DNA of 64,000 bases from Darksidea phi (Eukaryota; Ascomycota; Dothideomycetes; Pleosporales; Lentitheciaceae). Positions 56,831 through 64,000 of the stretch are shown here, piece after piece (the first letter of the stretch is position 1; the number at the start of each line of letters is the position of its first letter). The notes below the pieces were generated by a model, which did not search any database, was not told the origin of the DNA, and saw only the letters and a program-made list of their open reading frames with translations. The DNA lies in assembly GCA_030770425.1 (NCBI GenBank), contig JASJFT010000010.1, positions 124,001-188,000 of the forward strand, read 5' to 3'. The position numbers and the translations under genes are program-made.

Positions 56831-58746
56831 GTGACTATAAAGCTCTTTCTGTTCGTCACTCTCACCGCAGCTGTGACGGGAATGCCAACTGTCCAAAGCG
56901 CCAACGGTGATGTCCAGTTCGTAAGCGTCGACCGCACCGGTATTGAAATCTCTCTCGGCATCCCCTAGGGTAGGACGCGGGCGGGGAGAATCGATTCAAG
57001 CCACCACAATCCTACATCGTAGAGCCAGGATCTGTCATCAAAGCAACGAAACCAGGAAGCGCAGCAGCTTGGGCTATAGAACGTGCCGCTTACGCTACTC
57101 AATGTTACCGAGGATAGTACGTCTGAGGCTACCTCAACCTCAATATTGCGCGCCCGAAGTTGAACATCAGTGATATTTCCCCGCAGCAGGGGACGCCTGT
57201 GATGATGTAGATTTACGGAGGTAAGTGACATGCTGTCTGTCCAATTCCTTCGTTCTTGAACGAAGAATAACGCAGTTGATACATGTCAGGCAGCTTCCGG
57301 GTCGGTTCGAACATGGAGCCCACGCATCAACCCGATGCCCTTATCAAGAAGGCTTACGAAGCAAATGAACCCACCATTCATGTCACAATTAACTACCGTT
57401 TCGGTTGTAAGTCATCAGGCGTCACCACATCGATACGTTCTACTGACCAGCCATGTGGTCTTCGGTTTCGCCCAGTTGGACTCTTTAAGGGAGGAAGGCA
57501 GCGAGAATACAAGGCTGCTTGCTCAGCGATTGGCCATTAATTGAGTAATCAACCCCGGGTTATAAACACCACTTCTGAGACACTTGCTAATCGTACCTTT
57601 ACCATTAGGTCCGTAATTATATTCATCATTTTGGCGGTAACCCCAACCCCTCGCCATCTTCCGGCGACCTTCTGAGGTAAGCAAATGGTGTATGAAACTG
57701 TTTATCTCGACCAGCTGACACATAAAAGGCTTTCTGGTTGGTATGCAAATTCTGGCGTACGGTGGTGGAGAGGACCTCCCTTTTTAGGCGAGTATATGCC
57801 AGCCACAAGCTTCGAGCCCGGTATCACAGCAGAACCCCACTATCAATGCTATAGAGAAAATGATGAATTGGGTTGGCTGTAACCCGACCAACGGCAGTGT
57901 CCGTACTCCCGAAACCATCAACTGTCTCTGCAAGGACACAAAGTGTTTATTCGATGCCCCCGCAGCCACCTATGGTACGATGTATCTAGGTGACGAATGG
58001 TTGTCAGTTGTGGACGGCGACTTTCTCCCTGATGCGCCCTCCAAGTTCATTGCAAAGGGCCGCGTCGGAAACGCAACGCTGATGCTGGGCTAGACGCAAC
58101 CGATACGCTTGAATTCGTCCCAGTTGCCTCCCGGGTATGTCCGGAGAAATGCTCCTGCCATGGGCCGACTCGAAAATGGGTCTTCTATCGCTCTACCCGG
58201 AGACTGACTTTATCCTACCGCCAGGTACCAACCTCACAGCAAAGTCCTACCACTTCGCCAATGTTTTGCGCGACATTTGCATGGTCTGTGAGCCTCAGTA
58301 TCTTGCATAGGCTATGCATAAGGAGGGTAACGGCGTTTATCCATACTATTGGAACCAAACCCTTCTAGAGCCGATCCTCGAAGTCAAATTACACATCTGA
58401 GTTCGCCTAGACCTACGCCAACTCATCACACTACAACGTCTCCAGCTATCCCTTCGACCCTACACGGTCTGACTACGACTTCCTAAACCATGCGAGCAAA
58501 AAATCCGGAGCAGAACAGGGCGTCTAACTCGGGGCTTGGACTTCAGGGCTAGCAACATGCGTTCTGGAGGCCTAATGATGTGGGTGCGCCGCCCGGATAC
58601 CCGTATATGTTCACAATACGAAGGCCGTGGGAGGGATTGTTTCCGCTTGGTAGGCCAGATAGTATTCCTGAGGTCACCAACCAGAAGTTGATGGAGAGAT
58701 GTGGTTATTACAATGATCCGACAATCCTCCCGTGTCCGCAGTACTA
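56831..58746 (+). pseudogene. Type B carboxylesterase pseudogene
   Basis: A secreted carboxylesterase can be followed from the signal peptide (KLFLFVTLTAAVTGMP) through SANGDVQFVSVDRTGIEISL, RFKPPQSYIVEPGSVI, the oxyanion-hole region ending IYGG, GSFRVGSNMEPTHQPDAL, HVTINYRFG, TYGTMYLGDEWLSVVDGDF, FILPPGTNLTAKSYHFA and NVSSYPFDPTRSDYDFLN to a C-terminus ending at 58746. Damage is heavy: GTG where the start ATG should be (56831), stops at 56966 and 57208 (the second where the family has Trp), several frameshifts, and no GESAG nucleophile motif. Some splice sites survive (GTAAGT after the IYGG block). It cannot encode an active enzyme. Confidence 0.85.
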
Positions 58747-58993
58747 GGTGTTGAGGTGGATTGCGCATCGCGAGGGATTGGTAGCAGCAGTACCTTACTG
58801 GGGGGCATGGAATGTCTAACGTCCGGCGGGGTGATAAGCTCTAGGCAAACTTTTAAGGTTGAGCGTCCGAGAAGACTGGATTGAGAATATATGAAGCTCA
58901 TGCTACCACTATGTTGGGAGAAGGGGGGGGCATTCCCATTCACTTAGAATCTTGTATGCAGATTTCAACGATGTATATTCCCAGGGGCTGCGG

Positions 58994-59952
58994 TTAAGCC
59001 TCCGTATTTTCAGTCCGACTTATCTCTTGCTTCACGCTACCTCCAACGTCGTCTTCTTGCCCCACAGCACCACCACTACCCTCCTCCTTCGCTTGTGTTC
59101 CTTCGGCCAAAGCCAAAACAAAGTCCCACTCGTCTTTAGTCACTCTACACACGCTCAGCCTTCCATTCTTGATCAACTGCATATTTTCCAACGGCCTTCC
59201 TTTTGTGGCATGGCTCTTAATCTTGTGCAAATCCACTATGCCCTCGAACTTTTTCACATGCTCGACATCTACGCAAAACCATCTCGGCTTTTCCTTGTTC
59301 GACTTCGGGTCATAGTAGGGATTTGTGGCGTCAAAAGCCGATTCGTCAACCTTCGCTTCCTCGACCACGCTCAGTATCCCTACTACTCCACTCGGCTTCG
59401 CGTTCGAATGATAGAAGAAGCCCAAGTCACCTTTCCGCATCTCCTTCATAATAGCACAAGCTTGAGGGTTGCGCACGCCGCTCCACGGTTCGGGCTTTGC
59501 GCAGGCAGCAAGGTCGTCAATGGAGAAAGCCTCGCCGGCTTTGGCGCCGTTTTCATAGCGTTGATGGGGTTCGGCTTTGAAAAGCCAGTATACTTCTTGA
59601 TTGCCATAGGCGTCGCGGTTCGTGGACGAGGTGACGGGAGGTGCCCCGGGGGGTTTGGGCGGTTTCGCGGTGGTTTGGGTTTTGGGCTTGGACTTTGAGG
59701 TTGTGGCTTTTTTAGGTGGGGGAGACCTGTATCATTGACATTCGTATCAGCGGCCACCTCCCAGCATCAATTGGGCCCAGCGCACCCCATCTCCTCTACG
59801 TCGCCTTCATCAACCTCGCGAGCGCGCTTCCGATGCCTTGCTTTCTTTCCACTGCGCCTTGGCACTTCCTTTTCAGAAAACGAAGAGCTATCATCTGCGT
59901 ACTTGGGTGCAGTCGTCGTCGATTGACGGGTAGATTTTCGCGTGCTCGCCAT
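58994..59952 (-). CDS. EVE-domain (PUA-like) protein, THYN1-like
   Basis: Model: exons 59952-59786 and 59726-58994, 59-nt intron (GTGCGC...ATACAG), phase 2; 299 aa. The N-terminal exon encodes a basic, Ser/Thr-rich nuclear-type tail (RKSTRQSTTTAPK, GKKARHRKRAREV), then a Lys/Pro linker. The EVE domain spans about 110-265: VYWLFKAEPHQRYENG, FSIDDLAACAKPEPWSGVRN, KGDLGFFYHSNAKPSGVVGI and PRWFCVDVEHVKKF. EVE domains of the THYN1 type bind modified bases, notably 5-methylcytosine-type marks in DNA, or RNA. The fungal role is unknown. Confidence 0.9.
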
Positions 59953-60476
59953 TGTGGGTGTATGGGGAGAATGTTCGGGAGGGTGTAGAAAGGGTTTCCG
60001 AGCTTCGTGTTAGTCATCAATGAGGGCACGTGATTAGTTAAGCAGCTATAGAACGTATGACCTAACAACGGCGTTTGGCAGATGTGCCGGTGGGATACGG
60101 GGACGTTAGTAACTTTTGTCTTATACCAGACACGTAGTTAAGTAAATTTGAGCTCGAGAATGTCGGTACATAGACAAGAATGATAGAGTGTTCGATGTAT
60201 TCATACCTCGCTCGTGTAATTGGTGTTACGGGGCTACGTAAGGTACTTACACATTTAGACACCTACTGGGTAACGGTCCTGCATCGAGAAGAAAAGACTA
60301 CTGCTCGAAAGAGGTGCATTGAAGGTCTCTTTTTGTTCAAATAGTAGCGAAGGCAGCTGACCAATACAAGTTGGTTCCAGCGGCTTGCAGGTGAACATTT
60401 CATTTATCACTCGGGAGCATAGCTTCAGAATATTGACTGTACGGTTGTGCACGTGGCTTCAGCACTTTCCCCAAAG
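59953..60476. other. Intergenic
   Basis: Promoter of the EVE gene and 3' region of the flavin monooxygenase gene. No other signal seen. Confidence 0.4.
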
Positions 60477-61760
60477 CTACAGTTTTGCACGCTCGCTGCT
60501 CAGACTTGCAGCTACGTCGCTATAGCGTCGATAAACATCGTTCTCTGCATCGAAATTGAGCAACCACGCTTCTCTGGTCAGGTGAATCGCTTCCGGAGTC
60601 TTCCGAATCTCGTCCCAGTTCGCCTTGTGCCATTTTTCCCTCGTTTTTACGCCTGTAGCCTGAGCTTGATGAACTCTCTCATACCGGATCTTCTCGTGCG
60701 TCTTTACCGCCAGCGGGACGTTTTTCTTCCCCGCGAGCTCTAGACAGGAGGCTAGGACCACGCCATCCTCGATTGATTGGCTCGCTCCCTGAATGGATGT
60801 TGGCAAGAAAGGGTGAGCTGCATCCCCGATCAGAACGATCCGAGACTGGGGCGATATGAAAGTCGGTAGCGGATCCCGGAACACCAGCTTGTGGTCAATA
60901 AGTCTTGCATCCTTAGGGGTCGAACGAACGATTTCCTGAACAACAGGTGCCCATCCCTCGACGTACTTCAAGCAGTCCTCAATCTTCCCAGGAAACTGCC
61001 AGCTCTCCTCAATGTTCCCGTCGTCCACGTGAGTAAACACCCAGTTGAACTCTCTACCGTCCTTCAGCGACGAAGCTAGGAAGTGAAGGTCCGGGCCAAT
61101 CCACCCAGAATGTGTATCGCCATTGATAACCAAATGTTTTAACGTCTCGTTGCTCTTGATGGCATCACCAGTGAACCAGCAGCGATATACGGCGTACCCC
61201 GATGATTTTGGCTTATCATCGAAACCCAGAACGATCTTCCGCCCTCTTGATCGTACGCCTTCTGCAGCAATAACTACATCAGCTATCATTCTCTCGCCGT
61301 TGACGACCACGCCGCTCTTCTCCTCGTCTTCGAAGTAGTCTGTAACCTTATGTCCTAGCCTCAGATCAATTCCACGATCTTTCGCATGCTGATAGATGAT
61401 ATTATACAATTCTCCTCTATGCCCATTGATTCTTGGCCCCCATGGCTTTTCTTTCGCAAAGCTCTGTCTCGTAATGAATTCGCCTTTCCAATGATATAGA
61501 TCCAGCCATGAAGTTTTGCGAGCAACCTTGTACATGGACTCAATCACGCCTGGCCAGCGCTCGAACAGGCGCGCACCGTTTGGGTCAAAGCTGATGATGT
61601 CACCAAATCGCGTAATCTCCTCAATGCTGTGAGCTTTCTCCAAAAGCGTCACGGAGTGCCCTTTGCGGTCGCATTCTATCGCTGCTGATACGCCGGCGAA
61701 ACCTGCACCTACGATAATGACGTGGATACCGGACGGTGAGCGACGAGGGAAATTGGCCAT
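60477..61760 (-). CDS. FAD-dependent monooxygenase (class A)
   Basis: Single exon, 427 aa. FAD motif HVIIVGAGFAGVSAAIECD near the N-terminus, DG-type motif VVIAAEGVRSRGRK with Glu in place of the usual Asp, and the ribityl-binding GD motif IVLIGDAAHPFLPTSIQGA. No signal peptide. The family includes salicylate hydroxylase, 6-hydroxynicotinate 3-monooxygenase and many secondary-metabolism enzymes. It shares only the general fold motifs with the monooxygenase at 47.7-49.1 kb and is not a recent duplicate. It is divergent from the unidentified gene at the right edge. Confidence 0.9.
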   Translation of the reverse strand: MANFPRRSPSGIHVIIVGAGFAGVSAAIECDRKGHSVTLLEKAHSIEEITRFGDIISFDPNGARLFERWPGVIESMYKVARKTSWLDLYHWKGEFITRQSFAKEKPWGPRINGHRGELYNIIYQHAKDRGIDLRLGHKVTDYFEDEEKSGVVVNGERMIADVVIAAEGVRSRGRKIVLGFDDKPKSSGYAVYRCWFTGDAIKSNETLKHLVINGDTHSGWIGPDLHFLASSLKDGREFNWVFTHVDDGNIEESWQFPGKIEDCLKYVEGWAPVVQEIVRSTPKDARLIDHKLVFRDPLPTFISPQSRIVLIGDAAHPFLPTSIQGASQSIEDGVVLASCLELAGKKNVPLAVKTHEKIRYERVHQAQATGVKTREKWHKANWDEIRKTPEAIHLTREAWLLNFDAENDVYRRYSDVAASLSSERAKL

Positions 61761-62467
61761 GGCAGCGGTTCTGGGGGGTTGGTACTCTTGAGCTCTGTTG
61801 TAGTTGGCGTTAACGCATGGACATGGCGGGGTCGGCTAATATATGGAAATCCTTTGACGCTGGCCCCACATTCTGATTGTCACCTTGTTGAAGATGCGAG
61901 AAATCCGACCACACAATAGCCGCCGAAATCATGGCCGAGCGGGATTTTGGTGGATAGCTGGACCCAGGCTTGAGCCAAAATAATGTGGAGTCCAAAGGCT
62001 ATTAAGCCACATAGGACATTCAATTGTACATTAGCTACAGCACGGGCCTACAACTTGCCCCTAAAGCTACGAGGGGACGAATCATCGGCTCCTAGGTTTC
62101 TCTCTGCCCGCTAGTCCGAACAGGCAAGCATGGTGAACGGCCACCCACGTGATGTTGGCCCGCCCAATCTTCAGTTTCCCGCCCCTCCAGCAGTTGCGAG
62201 AGAGTTCTGCCTTAAATGAACATGGATCTGCTCATCTGCTTCCGCGGCGTTACATTTCTCACACTGTCATAGTTCAACCGTGGAGTTGTAAGCGCCTTGG
62301 CGCCGCACGGCCGCGCATGCCATCACGGAAACTCCCATTTCGATCCTCCCTGGTGAACATTGAACAGCCATCGATTGATTGCTATCTATAGTTCCAACCG
62401 CGTGCGTAGACTGGCCGGGTCATATCAGCGGCTGGTGCCAACCAGTCCGCAGCGCCCGCCACCGGCC
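61761..62467. promoter_or_regulatory. Divergent spacer
   Basis: 707 bp between outward-pointing start codons of the flavin monooxygenase and the gene at the right edge. No supported ORF. Confidence 0.35.
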
Positions 62468-64000
62468 ATGCATTCTTCCGCGCTTCGACAACTTAACCTT
62501 CTCGAGCACCTGCTTCACAAAGGGTACGGCTTTCTTTTATCCATACTGCCTCGTGACCTCTTCGAAACCCGCAATGGCAACGTCATCCTCAACCCGAGGC
62601 ATTATTCTCGGGACGACAACGACGAAACGCTCGTGTACGGCGTTCTCGCTGACGAGGGCCGTATACTTCAGCTATGCGCAGGAACAACACTCGCAGCAAG
62701 TGATTTAATAAAATTCACACCAAACTTCAACGACAATGAAGTCTTACTCAGCACGCTTGATGATCGGCTGGTCGCTTTCAATCGGGTACCGCCGCTCTCG
62801 TGGATCGAAGCTTCGCATGACTGGTACGGATCCTTGGCCTGGGGCAAGCACACGTCTGCTTTGATCAGGTACTATATGCTTATATGGGCTTTCAAAGAGG
62901 AACATCCCGGCCATGTGCCTGCACCGCATCTTGGCCACCTACGGGAAGCGCTCGACTTGCTAAAACGGACTCGGTACTACGAGGATGCCAGGGTTAGACG
63001 TGAAGATCCCGAATTCTTAGACATCCATACTTCTCAACTAGAGAATCAAGAAATTCGCGCTCTTCAACGTCTACCCCAGGCCGGTCAAGTCCACTCTGCT
63101 CCTCCCGAGAGTCCGGACGGGCAGTTAAGTGGATTTGAGCCTGAAAACTCTCGCACTTCTCCGTCAAAGTCCTTGGATATGGAATCTCGGGATGACCACG
63201 ACATACCATTTAGTGAAAACGCAAGCCGCCGCCGCTCGGATGAAGGGCCAGTCCAAACACTCGTGGAAAGACCTCAAATACGAAAAGACGGAAACACATT
63301 GTTCAGCGATTTTGCAAACGCTTCTATTTCGGGCGAAAGACACGAGGCTACTTCCGTATCAGCCGCAGAGGAGACCCTCCGGGACATGAATAACCGGAAT
63401 CTCGATTTCGAAGGAGGTGTTTCTAATGCCGCGCCAAGTGCAGAACTCGTGTTGAACCGAGCCACGCCCGCAATAGAAGTCGCGAGAGAGCGACGGGAAG
63501 GCCCGCAATCCACGACGCTGGCGGCCGAGTGTGAAAAGCAATATCAGCAGCACGTCCCAGTATCGAGCATAGCCAGCTCTGCTGAACATGTTGATACCGT
63601 GCTAGATGCCGAACCGCCCCTGATTATGGAGTACGAAGGCCAAACCCAAGAGCTTACTTCGACTTCCATTTTGCCGTGCACGACTACTCAACCAAACACA
63701 ACGGCGGGTGCAGTATCCTTGACGTTCCCTCATGTTGCCGAGGGCAACCAGCGAAATTTATGGCCCGTTCCAAGTCACGATGAGTCGAGATCGATCAAGC
63801 ACAGAGATGATCTGCTTGCTAAAAGAATTATTGAGGCATCTCCAGCCGTCGCTTCTGGTGCTCAAAACCAACAACGGAAGCCAGATCTCGAAACTACAAT
63901 TGACCCAGATCTTGCACAGCTTCGGAAAACGGTTGGGCCTGATCTTCTCTCACTTCTCCCTGACTTAAAAACGACCACGTTCAAGAAGCTTCATCACAAG
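62468..64000 (+). CDS. Large unidentified protein, 3' end outside window
   Basis: A frame from the ATG at 62468 stays open for 511 codons to the window edge without a stop, so the protein is longer. The first about 175 residues look folded: MHSSALRQLNLLEHLLHKGY, ETLVYGVLADEGRILQLCAG, NDNEVLLSTLDDRLVAFNRV, LSWIEASHDWYGSLAW, and a helical segment YYMLIWAFKEEHPGH. The rest is Ser/Glu/Thr-rich, low-complexity and probably disordered up to a more ordered stretch near the edge (PDLAQLRKTVGPDLLSLL). No signal peptide or known motif is seen and I do not recognise the family. The long open frame with no internal intron supports it as real. Confidence 0.7.
   Translation, partial: MHSSALRQLNLLEHLLHKGYGFLLSILPRDLFETRNGNVILNPRHYSRDDNDETLVYGVLADEGRILQLCAGTTLAASDLIKFTPNFNDNEVLLSTLDDRLVAFNRVPPLSWIEASHDWYGSLAWGKHTSALIRYYMLIWAFKEEHPGHVPAPHLGHLREALDLLKRTRYYEDARVRREDPEFLDIHTSQLENQEIRALQRLPQAGQVHSAPPESPDGQLSGFEPENSRTSPSKSLDMESRDDHDIPFSENASRRRSDEGPVQTLVERPQIRKDGNTLFSDFANASISGERHEATSVSAAEETLRDMNNRNLDFEGGVSNAAPSAELVLNRATPAIEVARERREGPQSTTLAAECEKQYQQHVPVSSIASSAEHVDTVLDAEPPLIMEYEGQTQELTSTSILPCTTTQPNTTAGAVSLTFPHVAEGNQRNLWPVPSHDESRSIKHRDDLLAKRIIEASPAVASGAQNQQRKPDLETTIDPDLAQLRKTVGPDLLSLLPDLKTTTFKKLHHK

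Noticed and set aside
47680..61760. The two flavin monooxygenases as a recent tandem duplication
   Set aside because: They share only the standard FAD motifs, differ in intron content and in the DG motif, and lie 12 kb apart.

Overview
The window is nuclear DNA of a filamentous ascomycete. The coding genes are split by short introns (mostly 44-80 nt, GT-AG, with CTRAC-type branch sites), and the families are fungal: a Snx41-type sorting nexin, a Zrt3-type zinc transporter, a GT69 mannosyltransferase, a Ste5/Far1-like scaffold, OMA1, DUF1996, DUF3500, tannase, and a fungal two-domain diterpene cyclase. The gene content and a RIP-type mutation signature in one repeat would suit a Dothideomycete; that placement is inference. 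Splice models were built by hand from the sequence and checked for reading phase at every junction; no transcript data were available.

Layout. (1) 1-12.2 kb is a GC-rich housekeeping block: snx41 (partial), a 612-aa single-pass membrane protein, a 62-aa membrane micro-protein, a Zrt3-like ZIP transporter, a GT69 mannosyltransferase and an RRM-like protein. (2) 12.2-23.6 kb holds a single large gene, a RING-PH-vWA scaffold of 1147 aa, between two gene-free stretches of almost 4 kb each. (3) 23.6-31.2 kb has OMA1, a decayed multi-pass membrane gene, a secreted DUF4360 protein, a decayed ORF, and a tail-to-tail DUF829/Mpv17 pair. (4) 31.7-37.9 kb is the most interesting part: a CPS/KS-type bifunctional diterpene cyclase and a cytochrome P450 that diverge from a shared 1.04-kb intergenic region, i.e. 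the core of a small diterpenoid gene cluster. (5) 37.9-62 kb is an accessory region of AT-rich, repeat-bearing spacers separating mostly secreted or redox genes: DUF1996 protein, BBE-type FAD oxidase, two class A flavin monooxygenases, tannase/feruloyl esterase, DUF3500 protein, a wrecked carboxylesterase, and an EVE-domain protein. (6) A large unidentified gene runs off the right edge.

How the genes fit together. The cyclase would make a cyclic diterpene from geranylgeranyl diphosphate and the P450 would oxidise it; no GGPP synthase or pathway regulator is in the window, so the pathway must draw on genes elsewhere. The divergent pair of a salicylate-hydroxylase-like monooxygenase and a tannase suggests use of plant phenolic esters. 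The AT-rich spacers carry at least one dispersed repeat whose copies differ only by C-to-T and G-to-A changes over the aligned core, the mark of repeat-induced point mutation (RIP). No rRNA, convincing tRNA, CRISPR array or intact transposon was found.
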